From Deroplatys truncata (Eukaryota > Arthropoda > Insecta > Mantodea > Mantidae), in NCBI GenBank assembly GCA_030765065.1, contig CM060975.1, positions 106,846,094 to 106,910,093 of the forward strand: DNA of 64,000 bases. The letters are read 5' to 3'. Below are positions 48,955 to 60,804 of the stretch, in pieces; the stretch's first letter is position 1; every line of letters starts with the position of its first letter. The translations under genes and the position numbers were made by a program. Below the pieces are notes generated by a model, which was not told the DNA's origin, did not search any database, and was given only the letters and a program-made list of their open reading frames with translations.

Positions 48955-49205
48955 TCTTGTCAGAGACCTAGAGTTCGTACTCGTCAACGGGAGGTTTGCG
49001 GTTCAAATCTTGGTAGAATCTTGTTTCTTGACAGGTTATTTCCAGAGTTTCCTTAGTTGTAATAATTGGCATACCGGGAGGTACCCTAAACTTAGGCATT
49101 TTCTTCCTAAATTTCCTTTCCGAATTATAATTTAATTTCATGTATCATTAGTGTCCACTGCCTGTAATGCCGTATGTAGTGATAGCGGGCATTAAACACT
49201 ACTGA
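48955..49205 (+). repeat. SINE-like repeat, third family, copy 1
   Basis: CGGGAGGTTTGCGGTTCAAAT (part of a B-box-like head) leads to TTGACAGGTTATTTCCAGA, GAGGTACCCTAAACTTAGGC, TTTCATGTATC.TTAGTGTC, GCCTGTAATGCCGTAT and a GCGGGCAT end. The same order of blocks occurs at 52745-52985. Confidence 0.75.
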
Positions 49206-49583
49206 AAACAATACTAATATTGCTATTATTAATATTATCGGCAATTGTAAGAGAGGCAAGAAATATAAGCCTGTAGTTCAAATCACGCAGAAAGCACTCA
49301 GAGTACAGTGAAAACAATCCGAGCGTCCAGACAGCGCGTGGTCCCGAAGTATGGAGGAAGAGAGAGAGGAGAGAAGTAAGGAAAACAAAAGCTAAAAAAT
49401 AAAACTGAGAATGAAAAGAGAAAGCTTATTAAAAGTTAGGAAAGTGCCAAATTTTTAATCCATCAGAATGCAACATTGGAAGGTTTCTCTTCTACGAAAC
49501 CTCTTTATGAAACAGAGTGAGAGACAGGCTACAGTTAGGGTGGAGCATAATTGTGTACGTGTTTGTGCTCTTGCTGTGTATGT

Positions 49584-49616
<33 letters not shown>

Positions 49617-50210
49617 GACAGTTAAGATTAATTACAGTAATATGGCAACTGCAGCTTTTTACTAGTTTGTTTAAAGTTTCTCAAGGGGATCTGTGTAAAT
49701 TTTACCCACTTACTGCGAGAGGGAGAACGTGTGAGTTATTTATACGTGCGCAGAGTTGAAGGAGAAGAAAAACCCACTTTGGTTTTCCTTGCAGCCGTAT
49801 CCGGGGCTCGGCGCCTAACTTTCCCAGTTCTGCAAGAGGGGAAGGCAAGAGAAGAAAGAAAGAAAAAAAAAGTGTTCGAATGTCTTTGGTGTTTTCTCTG
49901 CATTCTGTCTCCATAGCCGCATTAGGTTTTAGTTTCTATTTCTAAGCACAGCTGTGCAGTTGCTGCTGGAGGGCAGTTAATGAAACACTACTGGGGTTAG
50001 TTGCGTGGGTTTATTATTTCGTTGCAATTAACGTCTCCTGGTATACTGAGGGCTAAAACTGTCACGGGAAGTTTTTATCAACCAAAGCTTACCACAAAGT
50101 TGTACTGTGCACCTTTTGTAATTTTATCATGAAGTCTAAAACACAACAATAATTAGATCAGCAGAATTCATATACGCAGTAACACAGATTCGCCTTTTGA
50201 ACTATTTTTA
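49206..50210. other. Unassigned sequence with a GT microsatellite
   Basis: No gene recognised. (GT)n tract at 49587-49614. Purine-rich patches occur at 49350-49430 and 49840-49870. Confidence 0.45.
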
Positions 50211-51036
50211 GTGTCTACTACGTGCGTACATATTAGGTAGAGAAGGTATTGCATTCCATCTAAAAACTCAATACCGAAAATTCACCGGAAATACATGTTT
50301 TGAGGCACCCTGAATTCAACTAAAGCATTTTTAAAAAGGTCCGTATGTGTACGTGTGTGTGTCTGCGGTCAGCAAACTCAAAAACATAAGTGAGATAAAC
50401 ACCAAACTTGGTATTTAGGTTCAGTATCTTCCAAAGATGCAACACGAAGATTTTCAAAAACAACCCAAACTACCCTTTACATGGAATATGTTTGGAAATT
50501 TTTTATTTTCTAAAAATAGCTCTAACGATTTTGATTAATATATCATATATTAAAGATATTTACAGACAAATAAGATCTATGTCCTGAATTTTCTGGGAAT
50601 AGTCTATGAAGTCCTCTTCATTCGGAAAAAAGTTTATATAATATTGTATAAGTGGTAAACGTTAAGCAATAAACGTACCACACAAAAATTGTATATCTCT
50701 AAAAAACAGAATTTATGTGAAATAACCTTTGTAGCATAAGCCATATCTGAGATATCTGTTATTAATGGTTCGAAATATCCATTGCTTGGTCATTCCTTTT
50801 AAGTCCTATCAACATTCAGTTGTTTCTCGCGATTGATGGAAACAGTATGGAATTTTAAGGCCAGCGCATAGTGTCCAGTTCTTAAACTTTGACTGTCGCT
50901 TTTTGTATCTATACCGAAATGTGTATCTTAACTAAACAGATAGAGAAATAAACTTTAGTAAAATTAGTTTGAATATCCACTAATAAACGATAGAGGGTAG
51001 AGAAAAACTGTGAATGTATCACATCAGATTTTTCCA
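50211..51036 (+). repeat. Dispersed ~0.9-kb repeat, copy F (diverged)
   Basis: Keeps TCTACTACG, GGTATTGCATTCCA, CACCAAACTTGGTATTTAGG, CAGTATCTTCCAAAGATG and the CACATCAGATTTTT end, but differs more from the others and shares several variants with copies G and H, suggesting an older subfamily. Confidence 0.8.
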
Positions 51037-51151
51037 GTTGTTTTATTAATGCTATGTATTAGGGAGTTTTATGTTTTCACTTTTGAGTAACTGTTTTATC
51101 ACATACAATTTATGTATTCTGAGACGGAATCATCTCATCCAGGACTAAATC

Positions 51152-51805
51152 TACTTTCTGTAACACGTTCTTAGTAAGCAGAGGAAGTGTGCAAGCCACC
51201 AAAAAACTGGGTATCGTGATTACAGAAGAAATGCATGTTTTGAGGCCCCATTAATCCAAAAAGGCATTTTTACAAAAGTCTCTATGTGTGTCTGTGAGAT
51301 TTGTCGTATGGTTTAGTTATGTTAAGATTTTGGATTTGTACTTTAATAATTTTAGCTAGTTATTCTGTAATTTGGTATAAGTTTTATAGTAATGCATAAC
51401 TCAAAAAATAAATGTTGGATAAATACCAAAGTGGTATTTAGTTCAGTGTCTTACAAAGATGCGACACAAAGATTTTCAAGAAAATCCTGTCCGCTCCAAA
51501 CTATCGTTTACATGAAAATTTTTTCAAAAATGGAATTCAACGATTATTACATCAAAATATCATATACTTGTATTTAAGGTATGTAGATAATAATTAAAAT
51601 ATATATCTTGAATTTTCATGGGAATATCCTGTGAAGTCCTCGTCATTCTGAATGACTTTCCTGTCATTTGCGTAAGAGTTGAGTCATAATCTTACTACAT
51701 AAAAAATTTAGATCTCATTAAGGTACACAATTGATGTCAAACGCATTATGAACCATTTCCAAGATATTTGTTGTTAATGGTTTCAATTTCGAAGTATTTT
51801 TTTTA
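51152..51805 (+). repeat. Dispersed ~0.9-kb repeat, copy G (diverged, truncated)
   Basis: Follows the family from the AGTAAGCAGAGGAAGTG region to the TTGTTAATGGTTTC region. About 90 bp of unrelated sequence sits near 51305-51395, after the microsatellite position. Confidence 0.75.
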
Positions 51806-52620
51806 AAATGGTAAGTCACTGTGATTCCACCCATGGGGTTACGGATTTTAAGTCCCGAGTATAGGACCGGTGCCCACTCAGCATGGTGAGGAAAGTAAGG
51901 AGCTACGATAGGCAGCAATCCCGGCCACAGAGATGGGAGATGCGTAATACTGGCCACATTTCCTCGTCGTATCGGTTAGATGATCGCCCACCTCTGGTGT
52001 GTACGTTGGCGTAGGCCCGATAGTTGAGTTGGCAGGTCTTGGCCCTTCATAGAGCGAGAGGGATGGCTCAGGTGGTTACGTCTGTGGCCCGTATTGCTAG
52101 GCGAATTCTGGAGTGGTTCATCTTCTACCTCGCCTCTCCTTCCTGTATACTTCCTGTACCCATCATCTTCCTTGTTATCTGTTTCAGTGTTGTAGGGCCA
52201 GGTGACGGTTCGGCGGGTTACAGCTGGGCGGTGGCTTGCGCTCTGTAAAGGTTTCTCCCTGGCGTCGCTGTGGTGCTGCTCAGTTAGGTCTCTCCTCAGC
52301 GTGGGACTCCGCTCCGGGGGACCCTGGAGGTTGGTGGCATGTGGGCAGGGACCGTGCGGCGTCGGATGCGTTCTATCTGGAAACGTCAGGAACTCCGTCC
52401 ATGCTTGCGCCGGTCGGCATCCGGATTTGGTCTCCCTTCGGATCTCTCCCCTCATCCTACCCTCCCAGAGGTCACGTTGGAAGCACAATGGGCCGACTGA
52501 CCTGCGTGCGGTGCTCTTCCCCGGTTCCGGGGACCCTCGTGATACGCACGTTTACCTTTAGGCCCTTCATGGTCTGTAACGCCACGGGATTATTATTATT
52601 ATTATTATTATTATAATTAT
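51806..52620. repeat. GC-rich repeat remnant ending in an ATT microsatellite
   Basis: An abruptly GC-rich block (about 51820-52590) ends in (ATT)n at 52590-52614. That tail and the composition suggest the untranslated end of a non-LTR retrotransposon. Long frames run on both strands (for example 51976-52488, minus) but none shows a known domain; they reflect the low stop frequency in GC-rich DNA. Confidence 0.45.
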
Positions 52621-52744
52621 ATTATTATTAAGTCAATATAGTTTTTTTCTCGTGTTCGTGCATGGAGCATTGAATTTCATAGCCATTACATTCAAACCCC
52701 CCTTTAAAAATTTGACTATCTTCCACTATAAGCACATATAGGTA

Positions 52745-52985
52745 TGGATAAACCGAGACGGGTAAGGCACGGATACGTGAACGGGAGGTCTGCGGTTCAA
52801 ATTTCATTAGGACCGATCTCCTTGACAGATCTTTTTACAGATTTTCTCAGCAAACGCTAGGGAGTTACCCTAAACATAGACCTGGAACATTTCCTTCCAA
52901 TCATTTCACTTCATGTATCGCCAGTGTCACGCCTGCGGTGCCGTATAGGGTAAAGGCGGACATCATATAGTACGTAGGTATGGAT
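52745..52985 (+). repeat. SINE-like repeat, third family, copy 2
   Basis: CGGGAGGTCTGCGGTTCAAAT, CCTTGACAGATC, GAGTTACCCTAAACATAG, CTTCATGTATCGCCAGTGTC and CCTGCGGTGCCGTAT match copy 1 at 48955-49205 block for block. Confidence 0.75.
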
Positions 52986-53618
52986 GGACGACGCTTCTGT
53001 CCTCAGTTAAGCAGCAGTGTGAGAGACACAGACCTTGTCACATCTCGAAAATATAGTACCCTTCTACTGCGAACACATCAGCTTTCTAACCTATTATATA
53101 AACTTTTAGTATACCTTATAGTTTGCTACCTATCTCCGAAAACTCTCACCTATCCAATGTCAAATCAGCCAAGAAAAGAATGCTGGATCTGTACAATCGA
53201 GGAACAATAGGCCACGCCTGTTCTCAACGTGCTTGATCTACAGTCAACTGACAGAAATTATAAATTACTTGTTGCTTTCTCTACTGCGTATAATAAGTAA
53301 GGGAAGTATTGTATTCCAACCAAAGTTTAGATATCGAGATGTCACCGGAAATACATATTTTGAAGCTTCCTGTATCCAAAAAAGATGCATTTTTAGAAAA
53401 CGTTCCATAAGTCTGTGTGTCTGTGAACAGCATAAATCAAAAACAAAGAGTCGGATAAATAAAAAATTTGGTCTTTAGTTTCAATACCTTCCAAAGATGA
53501 GACCCAAAGATTTTCAAGAAAATACCCCTGCCCCAAATCACCCTTTAAATGGAAAATTTTTCTTTTTTTTATGCTCTAAGAAATGGCTGAAACGATTTTG
53601 ATTATGTAATGTATATAT

Positions 53619-54451
53619 ACTGCCGTTTGTGAAAATTGCAACACCAAGAAAGAATTTCCCGAATAACTCCAAACTTGGTGGAAGTGTAGGAGAGCTGCAA
53701 GAAATAAGTGATTACGTTTGCAGAGAGACGGGGTACACGTAGGCCGAGCAGAGCCCTCTCGTGTCGGTCCGACAAGGTCAGTGTTGTGCCCAGTGTAGTC
53801 AGTGCAGAGCTGTCAAAAAAGGTGGAAACAATAAAGTGAGTGCCAGAATGCCTCGTCGATGTCAAAGGGAGCCATATCGACATGTGAGTGAGCTCGAACG
53901 GGGCAGAATGACCGGTCTCCAGGAAACGGGTTTGACATTTCCGCTCGTACAAGGCATGCTGCTTCGACAGTGATGCGTGTGTGGAAGCAGTGGAAAGATG
54001 AAGATTGTACGCAGCGAAGAGCGGGTACTGAACCACGGAACATGACCACAACACGGGATGACCGTCATCTTGTCCGCATGGCCATAACGGACCGTATAGG
54101 TTTATCCACAGTGTTGGCTGGACGCTGGAGCACTGCAACAGGTGTGAACTTGTCTGCATCAACGGTCCTCCAGTAACGAGTATCACGGATTTGTGGGCTC
54201 GAATACAAAATGCTTGGAGGGAAATCCCTCGGGAACTTATTCTCAACCTATTTTACTCAATGCCACGGCGTATAGCAGCTCTAATTGCATCGCATGGAGG
54301 CCAAACCAAATGCTGAATATTAGGGCTCAAATGCCATGTATAGATTTGAAAAGCTTATCATTTGTTACTTGTCATGTACCTTACCTGTGGTATTAAATTC
54401 ATTGAATTCATGCGTTTCCTTCTTGGTGTTGCAATTTTCACAAACGGCAGT
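53619..54451 (+). mobile_element. Tc1-like transposon, internally deleted, inserted in repeat copy H
   Basis: Inverted ends of about 32 bp: ACTGCCGTTTGTGAAAATTG then CAACACCAAGAA, mirrored at the right end. At 833 bp it has lost roughly half of a normal Tc1-like element. It is flanked by TA-rich host sequence. Confidence 0.92.
53848..54316 (+). pseudogene. Tc1-like transposase, core deleted
   Basis: Starts MPRRCQREPYRHVSELERGR (helix-turn-helix), continues in shifted frames with MRVWKQWKDEDCTQRRAGTE, RDDRHLVRMAITDR and STVLAGRWSTATGVNLSAST, then jumps directly to the C-terminal SMPRRIAALIASHGGQTKC and a stop at 54314-54316. The catalytic DDE core is absent, so it is a non-autonomous derivative. 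Confidence 0.9.
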
Positions 54452-55112
54452 GCGTATATTAAAATGTCATATATTACAAATAAAACGTAGAATTTTCTGG
54501 GAATAGTCTATGAAATTCACTTTATTTGGAAGAAATGTTGTATAATATTATATAACCAGTAAACGTTAAGGGATAGGCGAAAACGTACTACACAAAAAAT
54601 GTAGAATTGTTTAAAGCACACAATTTATTTCAAAGAAGTTTTTCGTGACATTTTCTGAGATATCCGTTATTAAAAATTCGAATTATTCATTTCTTGGTCG
54701 TTCTCTGTCAAGTTTCACTTGTTTCTAGCAATTGCATGGAATTTTAAGACCGCATATACCGTTCAGTTCTTAAACATTTAACTATCACTGTTTCCTTTGT
54801 AACTAAAGGAAATGTGTAATGTAACTATTTCTACAAAGCTTATTTGGATTAAAATTAAATAGATAGAGAAATAAGCATTAGTAAGAATAGATTGCATACC
54901 CAGTAATAAACGATAGAAGGTAGAGAAAGTCATATGAATGTATCATATAAAGTAATTTCAATTCTGAAGTGAGCTAAGTTAGGTATATTGAATACGGCAT
55001 ACATAATAGGCTGTGCCATTAGATTAATTTAAATGTTTAACAGAGAACGAAAAGCGATGTTGAAAGGTTATGCAAGCGAACTTGAGAGTTGATAACCAAT
55101 TCTTATAGTATA

Positions 55113-56352
55113 GGGTCTTTTAACAAGAGTATCCTATCTTTAGCATGTGATAGCTACCGTTGTTGAGTTACATCAGTCATTTTTTCATGTGGTTACAGTT
55201 GTTATTGACAAATAGCCATGGAACGTTACAGCATTCAGCAACGCGTAGAAATTGTGAAAATTTATTATCAAAATGGATAATTGTTCGCCAAACCTTCCGT
55301 GTATTGCGTGAAGTTTACGGTGCATAATCGTCCCTGCGAGAGAACGATTCGTCGTTTGATCAATAAATTTGAAAGAAGTGATCCTGTCAGCGATCAAATA
55401 ACGCCTGTACGTAATCGACGTAAGCGCTCCAACGAAAACATAGGCGCCGTTCGCGAGAGTGTACGCGAGAACGGAAACAAATCAATGGCTCGTCGACCAC
55501 AACTTGGCGTATTCTGCATCTGGACTTGAAGTTTCACGCTTACAAAATGGTGTTAGCTCAAGAAATACCGCCCAACGATCATAGGTTGCGCCGTGTATTT
55601 GCTGACTGGGCTATGGAGCAATTGGTAGCTGACCTGGAATTTTGTCGAAAAATCATTTTCAGCGATGAAGCCCACTTTTGGATGGATGGTTGTGTTAACA
55701 AACAAAGTTGCGCCATTGGAGAAATTGCAATCCAATGCAAATTCAAGAACGACCACTTCATCCGCAAAAGATTATGTGTGGTGTGGATTTTGGTGTGGTG
55801 GAATCATTGGTCCATATTTTTTCCAAGCTGAAGATGGAGAATCTCAATGGAAAAGATACCGGACTATTATGAGGGACTATTTTTGGCCTCAATTGGAATG
55901 ATATGGATCTCAGAAATATTTGGTTCCAGCAATATGGTGCCACATGTCATACTGCTCTCGAAACAATCAATCTTTTGAAGAAGTTCAGAGGTTTCATCAT
56001 TTCCCGTGGTGGTGATGTTAACTGGTGCCGAGATCATGTGATTTAACGCCGTTGGATTACTTCTTGTGGGGTTATGTTAAATCTCAAGTTTATGTCAACC
56101 AGCCAGAAATAGTAAATGATCTTATGAATAACATCACGCATGTTGTTCGTGAAGTTGGACCTAATTTACGTTCTTCTGTCATTGAAAATTGGGTCAACCG
56201 TATACGCGCAACCCAACGAAGTCACTGTGGTCACTTAACTGATGTTCTCTTCCACACGTAATGACATTAATTATGTTCCAAAAAAAACCTCTATCATTTA
56301 TAGAACGTGTATTATTTAAGTTCAAAGATAGGACACTCATGTTGAAAGACCC
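55113..56352 (+). mobile_element. Mariner-like transposon with a nearly full-length decayed transposase
   Basis: Ends GGGTCTTTTAACAAGAGTAT (left) and the complement of GGGTCTTTCAACATGAGTGT (right), both leading into CCTATCTTT. TA target duplications flank at 55111-55112 and 56353-56354. Length 1240 bp is close to that of a full mariner. Confidence 0.93.
55218..56261 (+). pseudogene. Mariner-like transposase, frameshifted
   Basis: Opens MERYSIQQRVEIVKIYYQNG, the typical start of this arthropod mariner-type family, and then meets a stop. Later pieces: RTIRRLINKFERSDPVSDQ (helix-turn-helix), RVFADWAMEQL then FCRKIIFSDEAHFWMDG (first catalytic aspartate), FQQ/DGATCH-like region near 55930, and SCDLTPLDYFLWGYVKSQVY (third acidic position) to the C-terminus. 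Several frameshifts and stops make it inactive. Confidence 0.92.
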
Positions 56353-56805
56353 TATATAAAGCTGGATTGGAATTTTGAGTTTCAAAGCAAGTGGAAGCAG
56401 AGCCATGTTTGTTGATCTTAACAAGTGACACAACTAGCTAGTAGCTTAACCTTTTCATTTTTATGGTTTTAGTTTGGGGTTCCTATTTTGGCATAATATA
56501 GCCTTGTATGAAGCTTATAAATAAATATAAGTTAAGACTTTTAAGACCAATTGGAAAGAATTAAGAGGACATAACTGAAGTAAAATTAACGTTAATAAAT
56601 ACAAATATCCTACAGCAGCATGTAACTAGCTGCAATGTATCAACGCACTGAAAGTGATTAATTAAAAAGCTTCTTGTTGTAGTGGTTTTGAAATGTTCAA
56701 CATAGAGCCGTCTTGCTTTTTCAGTATTCAGGATTACATCAAACCATTGCTGAGACACCCATAATGTTTCATTTTTCTGTCATATATACTTCAACATGTT
56801 GCTAT

Positions 56806-57000
56806 TTAATTTGTAATTTCCTGGTCATAATCATTACCATTACCATTTAGGCTATGCATCCTTTTCGGCAAGTGGAGTCCGTCTTCTCCGCAACGGGGTC
56901 GGCCGGTTCCTTGTGGATTATATAGGAAAGTTCTTTTCGGCATTCCTTTGTCCATTCTCGTTAAATGTTCTGTCCACTTATAGGCTTTCATTTTTTCTTC
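56806..57000 (-). pseudogene. LINE C-terminal tail, distal part (split)
   Basis: Minus-strand peptide KWTEHLTRMDKGMPKRTFLY then NPQGTGRPRCGEDG matches the C-terminal tail of arthropod LINE reverse transcriptases. Its upstream continuation is at 58960-59239, beyond a microsatellite and a mariner insertion. Confidence 0.78.
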
Positions 57001-57015
57001 AATAGTATATACATA

Positions 57016-57088
57016 TATACATACATACATACATACATACATACATACATACATACATACATACATACATACATACATACATACATAC
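57016..57088. repeat. ATAC tetranucleotide microsatellite
   Basis: About 18 copies of ATAC (CATA phase) adjoin the left end of the mariner-like element at 57094. The short YVCM-repeat frame is an artefact. Confidence 0.95.
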
Positions 57089-57093
57089 AAATA

Positions 57094-58924
57094 AGGGTGG
57101 ATCAGCTAAAACTTCCACCGCAAATATTTCGTAAATGGAAAGCACTATTGTTGTGCAGTTCTAACAGCACTGATTGATAGTCAGGGGCTCCTACATTCAG
57201 CCTATAAACAGATTTTAATAATACTGAGAAAGTGTACTTTTTGAGCGAACATACAATTTTTAAATGTAACAATACCTAGTTACATCAATAGAATAAAGGT
57301 AGGGTAAATTAGAAGGTCAGTGGCGTTTGTTGCAAGATTCTAGTGCAAATGGTTTACGAGAAATCTTATTATGAAGCTTTTACGCACCAACACTTGTACA
57401 ACCTGTGATAGCACAAACTAAAGAAAAACAAAAGGAAATTACAATACTTCTGTGAATTCTTACAAGTAAACATAGTCCTTCAAAGCTTGTGTTCAAAATG
57501 ACCACCGGCAGCTTCAATACACGCTTCCAGTCTGCTATGGAAAGACTGCTGCACACGTTCTAGCATTTCAACGGAAATTTCAGAGCAGACAACGTCGTTT
57601 CATATCGTCTGGTGTAGTTGATACATCCTTGTAGACAGTGTCTTTCAGTTTACCCCACAGAAAAAAGTCTAAAAGAGTCAGAACGGACCGACCAAGGTAC
57701 AGGTCCTCTTCGTCCAATCCAACGATTTGTAAACAATCCGTTAAGACAAGCTGTTGTACTTTGCGCACTATAGGCTGGACAGCCATCATGTTGGTACCAC
57801 AGTTCCTCCTAGCCTGCAAAGGAACGTCTTCTATCATCTGTGGAAGATGGTCTGTCAGGAGGCTGCGATACTTGTGCCAGTTCATTGTTCCTTCTATGAA
57901 CAAAGGCCTATGAGCTGATGGTTCATTATCCCACACCACACGTTTAAACTCCATGGACGTTTCCAGCTGACGAAGTCAACGGGGATTGTCAACAGACCTA
58001 TAGTGGATGTTTTTGAGGTTTACCTGGCCATGATTAGTAAATGTTGCCTCATCACTAAACATGAATCTGGAGTATCATGTCTTAATGCCCATATACAAAA
58101 GTTAACACGATTTTCAAAATCGTTTCCATACAGCTCTTGATGGAGAGAGATGTGACAGAGATGGAACCTATGTCAAGGGAGAATGCGCAGTACACACCTG
58201 ACTTATACCACTTCCACGTGCGATTGTGCGGGAAGTAATTTGTGGATCTACTGCAACGGCAGCCAAAACATTAATTTCTGTCTTTTCTCCAGTCACTTGT
58301 TTGTTTCTGTTACGTTTTCTAGGTATTACAGTACTAATTTCACGTAATTGGTTGAAGAGGTTGATAAATAATTGCCGGGATGGTTGACGTCTATTGGGAT
58401 ACATTTCTGCATACATCGTACAGGAACGAACTGCATTCTTCCTACACTCTCCATACACCATGAGCATGTCGGCTTTTTCTGCATTAGTAAACACCATCTT
58501 CCACTCACGACTTACTGCTTGAACTGTCACAAACTAACTGACCAGAAAGTCGCAATGCAATCAATGAACAGAAAACATATTGCAAACAAACATAACAGCA
58601 TCGTACCTAGCAACTAAGCAGGTTGAATGGGACAAACAATTGTCGGGATGAAAACTTTTAAAAATACGATTTCTCGTAAACCACTTGCAACAAACGCCAC
58701 TGACACTCTGATTTATCCTACCTTTATTGTGTTTATGTAAATAGGCATTATTCCGTTTAAAAAAGTGTATGTTTGCTCAAAAAATACACGTTCTCAGTAT
58801 TATTAAAATATTTTTATAGGCTAAATATACCGGCCCCTGACTAGCAATCAATGCTGTGAAACCGCACATCAATAGCACTTTCCATTTCTGAAACATTTGC
58901 GGTGCAAGTTTTAGGTGATCACCC
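57094..58924 (-). mobile_element. Mariner-superfamily transposon with long terminal inverted repeats
   Basis: Terminal inverted repeats run about 270 bp: 57094-57365 against 58660-58924. Landmarks: GGGTG.ATCA, AAACTT.CACCGCAAAT, GGAAAG..CTATTG, TAGTCAGGGGC, GTCAGTGGCGTTTGTTGCAA and GTTTACGAGAAATC in both ends. TA dinucleotides flank both sides. It interrupts a LINE tail. Confidence 0.88.
57480..58497 (-). pseudogene. Mariner-like transposase, decayed
   Basis: Minus strand, about 339 codon-lengths from the ATG at 58495-58497 to TGA at 57480-57482. The N-terminus VFTNAEKADMLMVYGECRKN and AEMYPNRRQPSRQLFINL is the helix-turn-helix region of this family. PQITSRTIARGSGIS is the second helical region. 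The C-terminal parts include a QARRNCGTNMMAVQPI segment, LTLLDFFLWGKLKDTVYKDV and CIEAAGGHFEHKL. The middle, including the first catalytic residue, is scrambled by frameshifts. Confidence 0.9.
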
Positions 58925-58959
58925 TATATATATATATATTATATATATATATAATTCTT

Positions 58960-59239
58960 CTCTAATAGTTTAATTGTTTATCCTAATGGGTCTTGTACAT
59001 CCTTTTACATTGCTTAGGAATAGCATTTTTGCTGCTTGTATTTTGATTTTGTCCCTTGATTTAATTATCCAATTTTCGCTTCCGTATAGCAACGAAGAAA
59101 CGGCAAATGTTTTGCGTAATTTCACTTTTAATCCTTCCTTGCTTTCCGTCCAAAGCTTGTATTTATGGCTCCACATATAGCCTGAAATATAGCTCGTATT
59201 ATATTTTCTATAGCTTAATTCCTTCGATAACTCATTCAC
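58960..59239 (-). pseudogene. LINE C-terminal tail, proximal part (split)
   Basis: The minus-strand frame 58970-59239 gives LRKTFAVSSLLYGSENWIIK then SRDKIKIQAAKMLFLSNVKG and CTRPIRINN, the well-known segment just upstream of the GHV.RM tail in arthropod endonuclease-reverse transcriptases. On the minus strand it precedes 56806-57000, so a single LINE tail was split by the mariner element. Confidence 0.82.
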
Positions 59240-59439
59240 ATCCTAAATAATGGAAATGTGTTTCATTAGTATCTCTCGTAATTTCCTTGTATTTGCAGTA
59301 TTGTTACTATTATTATTATTAATATTATCTCAATATTAATTGTATTACTTGCCCTTTTACAATAGCTGATAAGCCTGCCAGCTCTTCCAAGTGTTAACAT
59401 GAAATCCCTTGAGTTTCTGTGAATGCGAGGTGGAACAAA

Positions 59440-60800
59440 CAACCTTTTACACAATGTGTCCATCTGTATAGTAATCTCCGGAGTAAGTCTGTGACGTATT
59501 CCACATATTCTGAGTCCACCTGTATAGTAATCTCTGGAGTGTGTTGGTTGATTTCCTAAGAAGAAGTCTGTGACGTAATCCACAATGTGTCCACCTGTGT
59601 AGTAATCTCTGGAGTGCAATAGTTGTATTTCTAAGAAGCAGTCTGTGGGGTACTTTACAAATGTGTAGTAATCTCTGGAAGTGCTATGGTTGAATTCCTA
59701 AGAAGAAGACTGTGATGTACTTCACAATGTGTCCATCCGTGTAGTAATCTCTGGAAGTGCTATGGTTGAATTCCTAAGAAGAAGTCTGTGATGTACTTCA
59801 CAATGTGTCCATCCGTGTAGTAATCTCTGGAAGTGCTATGGTTGAATTCCTAAGAAGAAGTCTGTGATGTACTTCACAATGTGTCCATCGGTGCAGTAAT
59901 CTCTGGAAGTGCTATGGTTGAATTCCTAAGAAGAAGTCTGTGATTTACTTCACAATGTGTCCATCGGTGTCGTAATCTCTGGAAGTGCTATGGTTGAATT
60001 CCTAAGAAGAAGTCTGTGATGTACTTCACAATGTGTCCATCGGTGTAGTAATCTCTGGAGGTGCTATGGTTGAATTCCTAAGAAGAAGTCTGTGATGTAC
60101 TTCACAATGTGTCCATCTGTGCAGTAATCTCTGGAAGTGCTATGGTTGAATTTCTAAGAAGAAGTCTGTGATTTACTTCACAATGTGTCCATCGGTGTAG
60201 TAATCTCTGGAAGTGCTATGGTTGAATTCCTAAGAAGAAGTCTGTGATGTACTTCACTATGTGTCCATCGGTGTAGTAATCTCTGGAGGTGCTATGGTTG
60301 AATTCCTAAGAAGAAGTCTGTGATGTACTTCACAATGTGTCCATCTGTGCAGTAATCTCTGGAAGTGCTATGGTTGAATTCCTAAGAAGAAGTCTGTGAT
60401 TTACTTCACAATGTGTCCATCCGTGTAGTAATCTCTGGAGGTGCTATGGTTGAATTCCTAAGAAGAAGTCTGTGATGTACTTCACAATGTGTCCATCGGT
60501 GTAGTAATCTCTGGAGGTGCTATGGTTGAATTCCTAAGAAGAAGTCTGTGATGTACTTCACAATGTGTCCATCTGTGTAGTAATTTCTGCAGGTGCTATG
60601 GTTGAATTCCTAAGAAGAAGTCTGTGACGTACTTCACAATGTGTCCATCCGTGTAGTAATCTCAGTAGGTATTGTGGTTGAATTCCTAAGTCGTCTTACA
60701 GAAGGTGTCAACTCGTGTAGTAATATCTTATGTTGGCGTGATTGAATTTCTAAGAAGTCCTACAGTGTGTCCACCAATGTAGTAATCTATGTAGGTACTT
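59440..60800 (+). repeat. 76-bp tandem repeat (~18 units)
   Basis: Unit runs GTGTAGTAATCTCTGGAAGT, GCTATGGTTGAATTCCTAAG, AAGAAGTCTGTGATGTACTT, CACAATGTGTCCATCG, 76 bp in total (for example 59739 to 59815). The central units are nearly identical, the outer ones diverged. One more diverged unit lies beyond the LTR-like insertion at about 61838-61915. Confidence 0.93.
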
Positions 60801-60804
60801 CGGT

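Larger units (their letters stand above)
53270..54953 (+). repeat. Dispersed ~0.9-kb repeat, copy H (split by a transposon)
   Basis: The left part (53270-53618) runs from CTTTCTCTACTGCG to the AACGATTTTGATTA region. The right part (54452-54953) resumes at ATTAAAATGTCATAT and ends at TAGAGAAAGTCATATGAATG. The gap is exactly the Tc1-like element at 53619-54451, so the transposon arrived after this copy. Confidence 0.88.

Noticed and set aside
51976..52488. 170-codon minus-strand frame in the GC-rich block
   Set aside because: No domain, low-complexity composition and overlapping frames on the other strand; low stop frequency explains it.
53602..54246. 214-codon minus-strand frame across the Tc1 element
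   Set aside because: Antisense shadow of the transposase remnant, which is recognisable on the plus strand.
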